Shown: positions 22,787 to 36,102 of the stretch, piece after piece
Numbering within the stretch: position 1 is the first letter of the stretch
Layout of the letters: every line of letters starts with the position of its first letter
Source: Filosporella fistucella
Taxonomy: Eukaryota > Ascomycota > Leotiomycetes > Helotiales
Assembly (NCBI GenBank): GCA_030077755.1
Contig: JAQJZZ010000012.1
Coordinates: forward strand, 1,488,001-1,552,000
Length of the DNA: 64,000 nucleotides
Direction of reading: 5' to 3'
Made by a program: the position numbers and the translations under genes
Notes under the pieces: generated by a model
What the model was told of the DNA's origin: nothing
Seen by the model: only the letters and a program-made list of their open reading frames with translations
Databases searched by the model: none

Positions 22787-25700
22787 TTATTGAAGATGAT
22801 TGCCCCATCTCTCACGTCCTGCTGGATTTTGGAAGAGAGCATCACCAAACATCTGTCTGCCCAACTCGCCAGGTGCAGGGCTGTTACTTCTGCTATTACC
22901 AGCAATGACTCTCATATTAGCCCGCTGGCCAGGACTCATCGTAGAACCACCGGCCATTCGAGGGCTACGTGGAACAGAAGTACCTCTGGTAGGACGACGA
23001 CCATTCATGACAGCCTTCAGTTCTTCACCGCGCTTCTCAAGCTCAATCTTCAAATCATCTCTCTCGGCCTTCAGATTGTTGATGCGTTGTACGAAAGTAG
23101 CAATCTCCCCATCACGCTGAATCTCGTGGATGCGAACTTTGTTGGAGTCTGCCTTTTCTCGAAGAGTGACAATCTCGGCTTCAAGAGCGCGGACCTCGTT
23201 GGCTGATTCGGCGGCTGCAGAAGATGAGGTTTGATATTGGGTGCGCATGTATTCCAAATCATGCTTCATGCTTCCAAGTCGCTTTTGAAGACGCTCATTC
23301 TCGACTTTGAGTCGCTCAACCTCATTTGCCATGTTGGCCATTTCTGCTTGCTCAGGAACGGCAGATGTGGTCAATGCAATGCGAGCAGCTGCAAGCTCGA
23401 TATCGACAGCAGCCTTCTGTTCTCGAAGTGTAGCGAGTTGTGCGACCTTGGTATTGAGTGCGTCTCGTGCAACTGATTCTGCCTTTTGTGCAATCTTCAT
23501 ATCTTGCTCAAACTGGCCTCTGTCATTGAGAGCCTCTCGATACTTGACACCAAATACGGTGAAGCTGCTCTCCAAATCTTTATAACGAGCCTCGAGTCCA
23601 CTGTTGATGTCACGGATCCCAGCTTCTGTCTCCTCTTTCTCCTTCAAGGTTCGCTCTAAAACAGCAATCTGGAGAAAGTGTTAGATGGGTCGATTTACGT
23701 ATGGAATTAATGTACTTACTCTCTTGGAAAGTGCTGAAACCTGAGCTCCTTCGCCAGGCTGTCCACCAGATGTGTTCGATGGAACACGAGAATTTGGTGT
23801 CGAAGTCATACCAGCTGTGCTACTCATGTTAGATGGACCTGAGTTGTTTTCCTCGCCAACAGTTGGTGTCATCCTCTGTCTCTTTGGGGATTCAGGACGG
23901 CCAGAATATTCGACACTCTGTATAGTGTTAGTAAAAGTGAATTGAACCTGAAATGCTGGACAAAACTTACTAGTTGACGCTTGTGGGGTGATTGACGCGG
24001 TGTGTTGACAACGTTGGAGTAAGATGCTTGATTTTGCTCAGCACTATCCATATCATTATCAACCTCCTCAATCTCAGGAAGAGCCCGTAATGGCCATGCG
24101 TCTTCGATGGAGCCACTAGCTAGAAAGTCGGCAACATCTTTGGCGGCTGCAGGTGGATCCCGAAAACCTTCAGCCGCGTCCAAGATTCCCACGTGATCCA
24201 TTAAATGCGCAAAACATTTGACCAATCGAATTTTTCTCTCCGTAGTCTCCATGTTTCGATTAAGGCTTAGGTCAATATGCTCGATTGAGTTCAACACTAC
24301 CAAGGAAAGATAAGGCGCCAAACCATCTGCAGGAGTTCTGTTGAATCGTCGTAGCTGTGCCCATTCTGTAACGTTGCCACAAGTGGAATCGAATGCAATA
24401 ACAGCCGAAGGAGACTCACGGATACTGAGACTTGAGTCTCCAGTAGGGTATAAAGTAATCCTCAATTGAGTCTCATCACCACTGCTTCCAGGAAGCTCAG
24501 TAAGTGGATGATCAGCTCGATTGTAAGAATATTCATGAAATTTGCAAATGGCCTCCAGGATCTCCATCATTCTACCAGGGCGAGCCAGAATGACAATATG
24601 CAAAGGATACGCACGAAGTGGCTCCAGTAGCTCAGATACGAAGATGCATTTTGTGCTGATGTTTTCGGCATACTTTGCTTGTTCGTAATCAGTGTTGTTT
24701 CTTTGGGTAAAGTAATCATCCTGGATAAGGTCTTGATGACTGCAGATCTTCTCTAATTGATCAAGCATCTCATCAATTTCTCCAACAAGGCTGCTCTCTA
24801 ATACTTCTTGAGTGACAAAGAGGCTTCTTTGATTTCTGTACTTGCGAAGGGTTTGGGTGTAAATGTCGCGAGTGAGTGCCACCAGTGGCAATGGAATGGT
24901 GTACTCGTTCAACGATTCAGGCGCGTCGACAAGGGGAGGCGACGATCTCAAAGCATCGTTAGAGATAGCGGCATTTGAGGTAGTAAGTAGCTCTGGCATG
25001 CTGATCTCAGCCGGAGGTTGAATAGACAAGGAAGAACCAGCCACAGGTGCGGTGACGATGGGACTGGTAGTGATTGGTGATGTAACAAGGGGGACTGAAA
25101 TATCCTCAATGTCGAAGGAAGTGGGCATAGTTTGGTTGGCAGCCACAGCCTCGTGATTTGTTCTCATCACCTCTTGATTCAATACAGCTGGCGATGGCGA
25201 AGGTGGTGCTGGTGAAGCCGGTGCTGGGGTTGAAATAGTAGAGCCAGAGCCAGATGCTCGAGCCAATCTTCTGGCAGCGATTTCAGCTTGCTTCTCCTGC
25301 CTCTTCTTCTGTCGCAATTCGTTTATAAGTGCCATTGCATTAAACTCAACAGGCTCGCTCGCAACCTTTGGGGCCTCCATCTTTGGTGGGCCTGCACCAT
25401 AGGTTCCTGCGCCTGAGTTTTGATCCATTGTATCTTGAGACAAAGCTACAGCTGATGACGAGGATGAGGGTGATGGAGACGAGTTCAGACCGACGTGATT
25501 TTCGATACTGGCAAGGACGCGATCCAAAGGCGGGCTAGGAAGATGGCTAGATTGACTAGGATATTCTTGGGAGTCTTTCAACGATGTTGATGTTTGAAGT
25601 GACAGCTGTTTGGACGGCGTAGAGGATTGTTGTGACTTTTCCTTGTCTAACTCAGATTCGACAAGTTGACCAGAAATATCTTCGGCGGGTGATGCAATTT

Positions 25701-26913
25701 GAATTGGATCCTGTGTTACCGCAATCTCTGGGCTAGCAGTTCTCGGGCTGCTTTCTGCTGTTTGTGAAGATGGTTCAGGAGTACGGGATATAACGACCAC
25801 AAGCTGCGCGTCTTGCTGTAACGAGCTGGATTCAACTGTGTCTGTTTGAATATGAGTCACGCCGCTGCCAGAACTTTGAGGGACTTGACTGTCACCACAA
25901 CTTTGGAGGACTTCGCCAAAAGCAGAACTCGTCAGTTGGGTGGGGAGAAAATCGACCGACTCAAAGTCCGGAGTTTGAGCTTGTGTGGTTGGACCGGATG
26001 TCTCTGGTTTCGAGGGTGTACTTGAGGGTTCGTATAAAGAAGACTCTCGCACTTGTTCATGAGAATCGGGAACAACGATATCGTCAATTTCTTCGTCCCA
26101 AATGACCGAAGAGAGCCGGTGGGCAGTTGAGGGCGTAGAAGTGTGAAGCCGGGATTGGTCTTCGGAAGGGAGTTGAGATGACGTGACGAGACGCGAGTAT
26201 TCTGACGGATCGAATCCTTCTTGCGCGTGTATTTCAACTCGGACGTTTGGAGGCTCAGATGAGCTTGGTTCGTCCTCGTAGCTATCCTGCACCTCCTTGC
26301 GCGGAGTAGGCTGGATCTCGACCAAATCTGTTGCTTCTCCGAGACGAGGCTTCTTTGGAGCGCTTGCCTCTTCTCCGTCTTCCTCGCCCCGAGTTGTATG
26401 GATCGAGTGGTTGGATGTTCTCTTTCGTTTGGCAGCACGTACTGGCTGGCTATCGTCTGGAGACTCGAGTGCTGCTGGTGATTCTGCTTCTGAACTGACT
26501 GTTGGGGCACTTTGCGACTCGAGCTGTCTATTTTGCCAAGTTGCGATTGCTGCAGGTGTGCAGTAAGAGTATGGCTCCTAAAACCCAAATTTGTTAGTCT
26601 GCAAAGTTCTGAAGGTGCCGCTTTGTGACGGTGATATATCTCATGGTACTCTTTTACTTACCCAGGTCGGCTCGTACTTCTCCCCAGTTTCCTCGTTATC
26701 CTCCCAATCAATAAGGTAAAGTACTTCTTTTCCTTCAACGGTCTTCTCGTCAAGGATTTGCTTCACGGCATAGAAGACTTGGTCCTTCTTCTTCTTGCGC
26801 TGTTTCTTGTTCTGGGCGCTGCTTCGCGGGGTTGACGAAGCTGGCTTCGAGGTTGTTTTTGAGATTCGGTTCCGCGCCCTCGAGGTTCCTACGCGTTGGT
26901 GACCTTCGTCCAT
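22787..26913 (-). CDS. Chromodomain protein with HDA2/3-type class II HDAC complex domain
   Basis: Probable chromatin-silencing subunit linking a class II histone deacetylase (Hda1-type) to methylated histone H3. Four minus-strand exons: 26913-26662, 26577-23971, 23917-23720 and 23668-22787, GT-AG introns, 1312 residues. Residues about 45-100 form a chromodomain (VFYAVKQILDE, YLIDWEDN, YEPTWEP) with the aromatic Tyr/Trp/Trp cage; intron 1 lies inside it. Residues about 110-640 are disordered and Ser/Pro rich. Residues about 645-920 match the HDA2/3 (Hda3-like) domain: LTRDIYTQTLRKYRNQ, PLHIVILARPGRMMEILEAI, LRRFNRTPADGLAPYLSLV. Residues about 1020-1250 are long coiled coil, then an Arg/Pro-rich tail. 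Budding yeast Hda2 and Hda3 lack the chromodomain as far as I know. The link to the Neurospora HCHC-type silencing machinery is inference. Confidence 0.85.
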
Positions 26914-29067
26914 TTGTGCGATTGTCTAGTAAGTAGAAGGGCCATGGTCAGTATCGGGTATAACAAAAAGAAGCGGAAAATGCACGCCAAAACAATGCCT
27001 CTACTGCAAAAAGTCGAAAATAAAAAGAAGGTTTGCTTTCCATTTGGAAAGAAATGTGATATGGCGATTGGACCCATGCTATCCCGTCAGGAAGCTTGAG
27101 GTGGCACATGTGGAGTCTGACGGCTGCCGTAGGGGTCCTGGATGTGTACTCACAAAAGTAATCCTCCCAAGGCTAGCTGGCTTGATGTCTAATACAATCC
27201 GTCTTGAAAACTTTTCTTGCGCAAAAGTTGTCGCAAAGATTCTTTTCCGTTGAAAGCTTTTGATGTGTTCTAGAGGGAAAGAAGTCGAGTACAAAGTTTG
27301 AGAAGAGTCGAGGGTTCACAATAGTAAATGAACAATAGTAAGGTTGTTCCCGTGGATGGTATTGTCATGGAGGTTTGTGTGGCGCTTAGAAAGCTCCCGA
27401 ACGTTTGTGAATTACTTGGAGTATTGTGGCAAAGGTGAGCTTCAGAGTTGAGATGCCACCCCGGCCATTTCAGCCTTATCCAAAGTGTGACAGGCTCGGA
27501 GCGTCCAGAGGTTGGTGGTGGTTTTTGGATAATGACACAGATATCGCTGGCTTGAAGCTTGATTTTGTGTAGCTCAAGCTCTGGAAGGCGAGAGTGGGTG
27601 CTGCTACAAAAATTGTATTGCTTGAAGGTGCAAGGCTTTTTTGCTAGCACTCGGACATGGAAGGTCTAATCTGAAAATTTATCGATAAATTCACCAGCTC
27701 ACTGTGTTGCTCATGATATCACTTCTATCGTTTCTTGAAGGCTTTTGGCACCATCAGGTATTTGGTTCTTGTACTTTCTTGCAGTACTACCTATGTAGCC
27801 TTACATTCCATTACTATTGGTGCCAGGCCGGAGGCCCACACGCTATTTGAGTCGAGGGATTTCCATGTCCCACAGCCGCCCAGCCCACAGTAGTGTAGCT
27901 TGTAGCTGATATGTTTGCCTGAGCCGCCTGGTTACCCTTTGAGTGGCGTGCCATATAAAATTTAGAGCAAAATGCTATTTCAGTAACTGTCACATGTTTA
28001 TGGCTAGCCTCAACACGTCCCCTATGGACCTATGGCTTTAATACCTCCATTTACACCTTGAGCCCATATCTTGACGCAGTTTAGAGTAAGCTGGGGGTCT
28101 TCGTCAGATTTCCCTGCCTCTGTTTTGGCTAGCTCAGCCCCGTATCGTGTACAGTATTCACTCTCCTGACATGAGCTCGTTAAGCGATATCTCTCAGGGA
28201 TAGTCACCCCTGAGAGTATAATGACAAACGCGCTATTCACTATCTCAGCGAATAATAATCCATTTCTGAAGCTGGTCTGAACATGTCGTGTCTCTATACA
28301 CTAGACCGGATATGTGTCATTCTAGCGAGATACACGAGGGGCTTTGTCGAGCCAGGCATTGTCATCGATGCAACTGGATGATGCCTTCAAGAAGGTATTC
28401 CCTATTTGACATCAAAGAGTATATGAGGGGCTTGAGGGAGCATTTTTAAGGGATTAATTATAGAATGAAGAAAGACTTTGAGAGACCAGGGAAAATGGTT
28501 TCTGATTGGTTGTCCGTCAGTAGGGAGGAGGTCCTGACAGAGCTGATTTTCCTCCAACGGTAAATATTCTTGCAGACACAAGGCAGTGCATCCTACGTGT
28601 GTGCTTTGAGTCAAGTCTCAGTGGACAGTAGACACCCTGGAGCTGCCATTCTTATTAGGTATAGCAGTTTTGGAGAATCTGACACATATTTACCTTGAAT
28701 TCAGCCTCCATGTATTCATTCTTGTCTATCTTCGTCTCAGCTACTGTTAGACGTGTAGTGAACTTGGAGTAATTTAAAATAACCTCGAGACTTGCATAAA
28801 GGCAATCGAAAGTAACAACCTCTTTGGTAGCTAGATGATTCCAAATAAGAAGCTTGATAGTACTCCAATTGAAGCAAGAAATAGAAATTCTAATGAATCG
28901 ACAGCTTTTTCTGATTATCATGGTAACGCTTCACATTATGCATCCGAAATAGCATACAGTCCAATGCAAGCATGAATTTAAAATCAAAGACGCCAAACCC
29001 TAACATAGAACTATATCAAATGCTCTCTCAACACACACCATCATTTATAACTCATCACTCCACAAAC
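26914..29067. other. Gene-free interval
   Basis: 2.1 kb between the start of the chromodomain gene and the 3' end of the reductase gene, both on the minus strand. It holds only short chance frames (27270-27650 and 28022-28240 are the longest on the minus strand). The left part is the chromodomain gene promoter. No repeat or RNA gene was recognised. Confidence 0.5.
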
Positions 29068-30283
29068 TCACTTCAATTCCTTCTCCAACTCCAAAATCTT
29101 CCTAGCCGCATCCCCAAACGTCTCCTCCGGCGTCCTAGTCTTCAACCCCAGTTTCTCATTCCACGCCTCCACATCTTCAAACTTAACCGTTTTCAACTCC
29201 TCATTCCCGTCTTTTGGCAATCTACCCTCCAGCTCCTTGACAGTCTTAAGGGCATCAACTGCGATTTGAGAACTGTATTGCCTGCCACCGACTACAAAGC
29301 GCTTGTTAGCTACAGCTGGAGTGGTGAGAGATTTAATGTGGGCCGTTGCTAGATCGCGGACGTCGATCTGGTGGTTGTTAGCATCCGGTTTACTCCTCAA
29401 CAACTCCTCAAATGGAAGGATGTGATCATATAAGGAAAGAAAGTCATACATAGCTCCAGAAGCTTGTAGCTGGTACAACCTCGTGTGCCCCATTGAACAA
29501 GCTATAAAACACATCATTCGAATAATTGATCTTCTTCAAATCTGAGACTGGCTGGATAGGCGGCCCAAAGATCAATGCCGGCAGAAGTACAGAAACTGTA
29601 AAAGCTGGTTTCTCCTCCTCGACGTATTTCCAGATCGCTTTCTCTCCCTCAGCTTTGGCGACACAGTAGCTGAAATAGGGGTGTTGGGCAGCTTTTGCGT
29701 CGTCAATCGAAACCTAGGAATTGTGAGTATCATGCGAGGCAGGGAGTAAGAGGGAACCGAGGACATACTGGAAGCCAGGAATCGCTATTGAATGTCCTCT
29801 CTGCAATATCCATGCCAGTAGTCATAGCATTGACTGATCCAGTCACTGCGATAGCCTTGATATTCTTTCCATATTTCGACGCTGACTTCAACAGTTCTAA
29901 TGCTCTATTTCAACAAATTAGCACGACTCCAAACCTTCCCCCGAAAGGGGCACCGAGAAGGTAACCCACCCATCAACACTCGGTCGCAGGTAATCCCTTT
30001 CAAAATCGGTATTCGCTGGATTATCAAGTAAAGGCGCAGCAGTATGAATCACATAATCGAAATTCCCTTCCTTAATCGTCTCATCCCATGTACCTGGCGC
30101 AGCATAATCAGAAATGATAGCGAACGATAATTTACCAGCGTATTCTGGGTGTGTGGCTAAGATTTGGTCGCCTTTGGAGGGAGTGCGGACGGAACCGACG
30201 ACTGTGTGGCCTTCGGCGATCAATTGGTCGAGAACGTGGGCAGCCACGAAGCCGTTTGCGCCTGTGAGGAGGGTTTTAGGCAT
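29068..30283 (-). CDS. NADPH-dependent ketoreductase/aldehyde reductase, GRE2-like extended SDR
   Basis: Cytosolic extended short-chain dehydrogenase of the dihydroflavonol/cinnamoyl-CoA reductase and yeast Gre2 (methylglyoxal/isovaleraldehyde reductase) group. Four minus-strand exons: 30283-29970, 29904-29769, 29713-29450 and 29367-29068, with GT-AG introns of 65, 55 and 82 nt, give 337 residues, the family length. The N-terminal Rossmann motif is TLLTGANGFVAAHVLDQL (TGxxGxxA). SVRTPSK follows the second strand, where Arg favours NADPH. VIHTAAPL and the catalytic YxxxK (YCVAK, about residue 165) are present, with a VLLPALIFGPPIQP segment. Substrate cannot be deduced. The start ATG at 30283 begins MPKTLLTG, as in homologues. 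Secure for family. Confidence 0.92.
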
Positions 30284-31198
30284 TTTGGGTACGGTTAAAT
30301 GCGGGTTGAGGTAGGTATGAGACGTAGTTAAATGGTCTTGGAGACTGCGAACTATGTACAGGTGTGAAATTGATTGAGAGAAAATATGTTGCAGCTGAAT
30401 GATAATCAAGTGAAATGTACTGATGAAAGAAAATCGACCTCTATCATGACCTCCAGCTTCTAATATACGTTTCGCAACAACAATTTCAATTACTTTTCAG
30501 GCAATCGGTACATGCAGAGATTCAGCACAAAAGTTGCGCAGATGCGTGTTTGTCAGCAACATTGCATGCAGTACCTGTAGATAGACAGAAAAGGGAAACG
30601 CCCTAAGCCCTATCACAAGCATCGGTCATCTCTTTCCACCTTCGAGAATCCTATCGTTGGAGTGGTGACAAACAATGCGCAGGGCTGCGACGCCTTCGGA
30701 CATTGAAGCGAATCACTTGATGAGGGGGAAAACTTGGTGTAACCTCTCAATATTTTAACGAGCAACAAGCTTAATATTTTAAGTCTGTGCGCCATACGCC
30801 TTCCTCTGGGCTCTCAAACTTCCAAATCACCTGGGACAATTAAGTCCGATTAAATAACTACAAGCTCCAGGAACTTAAGCTTAGATACACTCGCTAACAC
30901 GAAGGTAGAAATTATATAATCCAAATATTGTACGGAATTAGTAAGGTAACAAAATATTTATAATCTTAGAAGGTGCACCTTGTGCTATTCGGCCCTTATC
31001 AGACCGACTGAAAATATTAGGCACGTAACCTCACTTCCCAGAAGCGAGTGTTTTCAGACAAAGCTCTTTTGCATTGAGCCTATTTCTACTGTAAATGCGC
31101 GAATGTTCCATGCTTTGTGAGACTGATACTCATACATACGTCATGCAAATGTCCAACTTGGCGCCTCCAAATCCCAAACGCCGTTCAACCCCAGTCAA
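30284..31198. other. Gene-free interval
   Basis: Promoter of the reductase gene (minus strand) followed by AT-rich sequence and the 3' end of the telomere-protein gene. No frame of interest. Confidence 0.5.
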
Positions 31199-34100
31199 TT
31201 AATGCCCCTTTCCATTGATTCTGGTAATCTTCGCCATTGAAGGACCATCCAGGCCTGCATACCATTCTATTAACGCCATAATATGATTTGTTTCTCCTTC
31301 TCCAAACTCCACAGGAGGACCACGCATTTCTGGTTCCTCCCCATCTTTAAACACAGCCCAACTGCTACCTTCGTCTTGTGCAGAGCGAAGTCCGAAACCG
31401 CGATCTTTGATCGAAATGACTTGAAAATTTCTCAAAAGTACACCATCACCAGCTTTGATGATGGGTAGGGCATCTTTGTAAGGTCGAAAGACTTGGACTT
31501 CTGTGGCTCCACCAGGTGTAATCGATGGATCGACAATATTAAAAGTTATCGAATAATGACGAGGACCACCTTTTGCTCGTTGGGGGTCTGGAGGAGTTTC
31601 AGTCGCTACAGCAAGGACATCTAGCTTTTTATTCAGATTGTATCGTAAGACTTTCAGAGCCGTAAATTCGCTCAATTCAGTCCGCAACGTTCGCAAGAGG
31701 ACCAATTTGGGATCTGGAGGGTGGGACTTTCGGAGATCACGTTTCGGCTTCGTTGGAGAATCCAATGAAGAGAGTGCCAATTCCATGCTCGCATCATGTC
31801 CTTTTGGAGTTGTCTGGCCGTCAATGACAAGTGTTGGTGATGGCTCCTCATTCCCATCGCTGGCCACTGTAGTCGCACGGGATTTGTTTGGAGTCACCGG
31901 ACGAGTGTTCCCTTTTGTGTTACCAGCTGGCTTGCGCAGGTCGTATTTGGAAGTTGCTGATGAGGTTGTAGAAACCGCCCTTCTATGGCTACGCCGCGGA
32001 TGCTCTAAAGTAAACTCTGGCTCTTGCGAGTCTGCTTTCTTTTCTTTCCGAGCGGGCTTTGCATCCTCGTCTTTCTGGTCTCTCGAACCCGCCATGCCGT
32101 CAGATGGCTCAGGCTCGGAATCATCCTCGCTTGCGCCATTTTCATGCCTGGCTATATCTGTTTCTTGCAATTCTATTTTGCTAGAAGCTGGTTCCTCAAC
32201 GTTTTCTTCAATAACAACCATCGGCTCTGGTGCATCTAAAGTCTCATCCGGCTCAATAACAACCTGTGGTTCTGATCCGTTTGCAGCCTCGCCTGGATCA
32301 ACAATGACCATCGGTTCTGGTACTCCTACAGTCTCGTCTGGCTCGATAATGACCATTGGCTCTGAAGGTTCGATAGAACTGTCCGGCTTAATTATAACCT
32401 CTGGCTCTGCCGCACCTACGGTCTCGTCTGGTTCAATAATGGCCATTGGTTCTAGAGCGCCTACAGAACTGTCCGGCTCAACGATAACCTCCGGCTTTGG
32501 CGCACCTAAACTCTGATCTGGCTCGATAACGACGATCGGCTCGGGAGCACCGGCAGTTTCATCGGGTTCAATGATGACCATTGGTTCGGCGACAGTCTCA
32601 GGGAGTACCGATGGAGGAGAGGATCTCTCCCCCATGACTTGTTCCGTGAAGAGAGCATGTCCATCTTCATCGATCTTAGGAACTTCGGCTTCGACAGTTA
32701 CAGGCTCGGCATTTACACTGTAGCTTGGTGAGGCTTGAGACGGCTCGGAATCACTACAATCCATATCGATATCATCACCGACAGTCGAGCCTTTGCCCCC
32801 GACATTTTCCACAACAACCCAGCTTTCCCCAGTATCGCTCGCAGCCTCTACAATCAAATCCATGGTTTCGGCTTTATTACCAGCATAAGTTGGTCCAGAT
32901 GAGGCTTCTCGACTCGTTTCTTGTATTTCCATAGCCTCCATTGTAAGCTGCGCAGCGGTGTGCATGTGTAGAATTTGACTTTTCTCTTCTTCTTCCACGA
33001 CCCCTTGTGATTTGGCTTCTGGAGGTACCATTGAAGCTGTCGAGTTGAAAGATTGTTCAGGGGAGAGTATTTTATCTGTCAATTGAGTATCATCAGGGGT
33101 TGGCAGTTGTTGGTTGGTATGCACTCCTACTTGGGAGCTGCTTGCTTGTAGAGTTTGTGGCTGGTCCTGAGACATAGCCTCTGATAGTAGTTCTTCTTTG
33201 GGAAGAGTGGGATATAGTATCGTTTCTTCTGGCTCGTCACCTGAACCGTCAAGACCAAATACTTTAGACCTGAAAATAGGCTGCCCTGCTAGTTTAGAAG
33301 GAGACGAGTTTTCGATCGGGCTCAGGACCTGTAAAGTGTGTTTTTCCGGCGTAGTTGACACTTCTTTTCCCATGACAGCTGTGTTTTCTTTATCGTGAGC
33401 TTCAGATATTGAGTTTCCTTCCTCAAGTTCATGTTGTGCATCATCCGATTCCAGAGTTTGCCCGCTGGACTTATCGGCGTCAGGCTGCGCGCGAGAATCG
33501 TCGCACAGGGACACGTTAGTGTGATTCTGATCCACTTCCATGTCTTCCTCAGATAAACTCTCTTCGCCTTCTTCAATAAACGATTCAGCCTTATTGAGTT
33601 CAAGCTGATGGAGGGGAGATCTCTTAGCTGCCGCTGTCCTTATCTCAGCTCTGTCAGCATAAGGTACGTCGTTCTCTTGATCTGAGTCCTCGTCACTCTC
33701 CTCGCTTTCATAGTCCTCTTCACGATGATTTGTCATGCCCGGACCCTGTTGAATATTTCTTGGAAGTTGACTTGTCTGTACAGGAGTAGATGCGGGTTCA
33801 TCTTCGTCCTCATCGGATGAAAGCAGATCGATAACTTCGGGCTGTCCCCGGAAAGGGGGCGGTACTGCAGGTGTGTCTTCCTCGGCTTCCATCTCCTCGT
33901 CCTCATAGCTTCCTTCTTCATCAAAATCCTCTTCCCCCTCTTCATATTCATAGTTTTGAGCACGGTCTACCCTTATTTCGCCGCGAGAGTTGTACTGCCT
34001 ATTGAAACCAGGGGTTTCGGACCCTTCGTCATCATCATCCTGAACCTCAAAATCCTCTTCATTTTCGGCATCCTCATCGCCTCCAAATTCGCTGCTTCGG

Positions 34101-36102
34101 TGAGAGAAATCATCACCCACGATCTCTGCTCTTCTCTGCTCAAATTGGAGGCTTCCCTCGTCACCAATAGATCCCTCGTACTCTTCTTCATCGCCGGAAA
34201 GGACTGCCTCTCCAACCTGCACTTCGCTGCCTTCTTCATCGTCACTCTCTGTCAGATCTACTACTTGTGAATTTACACTTTGTGACCGAGACATTGCTGT
34301 CGAACGAGGCGAAGCAGGTGGGTATGATTGAATTGGAGCATAAAATTCCAGAGGGGGTCCTGATTCATGCTCTGGTAATGGTGGGTAGAGAGAAGTTTGG
34401 GCTGGGCCATCATCAAGCTCCGGATACTGAGCAGTTCCCATGTTTGACATTATATTTTCTTTCTCATGATGATCCAAGGGGTCTAAAGATTCAACTTGAT
34501 ACTCCGGACTGGCTTCGAGATTGGATGCAGCCCTGGGAGGTGATGCAGAACGGCTTAATCCAGTATTTGCTAGTTGCCACTGGCCATATTGATCTTCGGG
34601 CGCTTGTGAATTTGAAAACATCGGGATGGCAGTACCATTCGCTCCGGCAGGCGCATTTTGCAGGTCTTGTGAATTCAATCCTGGATACTCTGCTTGTTTC
34701 CTGGCTGGGCTTGCTCCATATAGGTCGTCGTCTTCGCTGTTGGCGTGTTGTGACTGCGATATCTGATCCGTAAGCACCTGCTGCCTTCCGAGACCAAAGG
34801 CTGGTGGTATTTGCTCGAAGCCTAAAGTTTGGCCAAAGGTTGATGCCTGCCCAAAGACAGCTGTACCATTTGCAGTGGATGGAAACATCGCATATTTAGT
34901 GGACATTATCGGGGAGACGAGAGGAAGTAACTCTGATGGAACGGGCTCGAGGCGGGGTGACTGTGGTAAGGTGGGGTTGACAGGTGTAAATGCAAGCTGC
35001 GGTGGAGATTTTCCAGTTTGAATTACCGGAGGGAGCATCGAATGCCCAAAATCCGCCATCGAAGCCGCCCCATCCCCCTCGTCATCTGCGGCTGGAGGTG
35101 GCACAGAAAGAAAGCCTGTATGCGCCTCACTAGATGTATCAGTCGTGTCATACGAGGCGGCCATAACATTTGTGCTCTGTCTGGCGAAATCTGCCAGTGC
35201 CTCAGCAGCATCTCCGTATTCCATATCCATGGTCTGGCATCCTTCATCCAGCATCATAGGTGTCGACTTGGGCGCAGGCTCAGGGAGAACAATCTCGGCG
35301 TCTGGTTCTTCCTCTGGGGTCTCTGGGGTTGGTGACCGGCTACTGTATCTCCATGTCGAGCTTAATCTTGTCCTCTTTCTGCCTTTGCCCCGTACAGTAC
35401 CATCTTCCTCCGCAAATGGGTCATAATCAGAATCGAAAAGCGAGCCATATGATGTTCTTGCTCGCTTGATGAATGCAGGAGAGGACCATTCAGCACCAGC
35501 ATCTATTGCTAGTATTTGCGCAGAGGAGTGAGAGTTGACAGTAGAGGGAGACGCTTCGGCTTCTGGAGTTGGAATTGGAGCTGGAATTGTAGATTCAGCT
35601 TGAACTTCGACTTCGGCGACCGGATGATCTATATCAATCAATTGGGCGTTCGGGGAATTTTCTTGTTGAAACTACACAATCAAGTCAGTACCATACAATC
35701 CAGGGCAACTACACTCACCTGAAGCAGCAGCCTCTCTGTAAATTTCAGTTCAAACTCTACCCCTCTCCCAGGTGTTGCAATTTCATCCTCATTATGCACC
35801 CACTCCACGCCATCCAAAGATATCACGACCGTATCTCCGCTCGCTATGCCTGCTTTCGCAATGCTCTTCGCACTTGATCCTGCGAACTGCACACGAACTT
35901 GGCCCCTCATTCGGCGTAAACGAAAATCAGGTTCTGAGAGGAGGAAGGCGATAGAGTCTGTAGCTGAGCTATATGGCCATGTGAGAGTAACAACAGCTTT
36001 GATTGAGCGTGAAGATGATGCTATTAGAAGAGGTGTGAGTTGTGCAATCGGGATGTGAGCTGTAGCTTCGAGAGCTGGACAACTGCGCTGTTCCCCTGCC
36101 AT
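31199..36102 (-). CDS. Large protein with POT1/Cdc13-type telomere ssDNA-binding domain
   Basis: Probable telomere-end-binding or related nuclear ssDNA-binding protein. Two minus-strand exons, 36102-35719 and 35671-31199, with a 47-nt GT-AG intron, encode 1618 residues. Residues 1-130 look like an OB-type fold (WPYSSATDSIAFLLSEPDFR, RGQVRVQF, ASGDTVVISLDGVEW). The C-terminal 150 residues resemble the telo_bind OB fold of POT1/Cdc13 (LRTELSEFTALKVLRYNL, KLDVLAVATETPPDPQRA, EVQVFRPYKDALPIIKAGDGVLLRNFQV). The middle 1200 residues are disordered and highly acidic, with Asp/Glu runs (about residues 460-650) and eight tandem 15-residue repeats (32587-32228). Short VIDLLSSDEDEDE and VDLTESDDEE motifs resemble SUMO-interacting motifs (inference). 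The gene is divergent from the FMO gene, sharing a 460-bp promoter region. The domain call is from sequence feel, without a search. Confidence 0.75.
32228..32587 (-). repeat. Eight tandem 45-bp units inside the telomere-protein gene
   Basis: In-frame 15-residue units of the form E-P-x-V-I-x-x-P-D-E-T-x-G-x-P, eight in a row plus a partial ninth. Examples are EPMVIIEPDETAGAP, EPEVIIKPDSSIEPS and EPMVIIEPDETVGVP. All keep 45 bp, so copy-number change would keep the frame. Units alternate between PDET and PDSS types, suggesting a two-unit duplication step. Confidence 0.85.
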
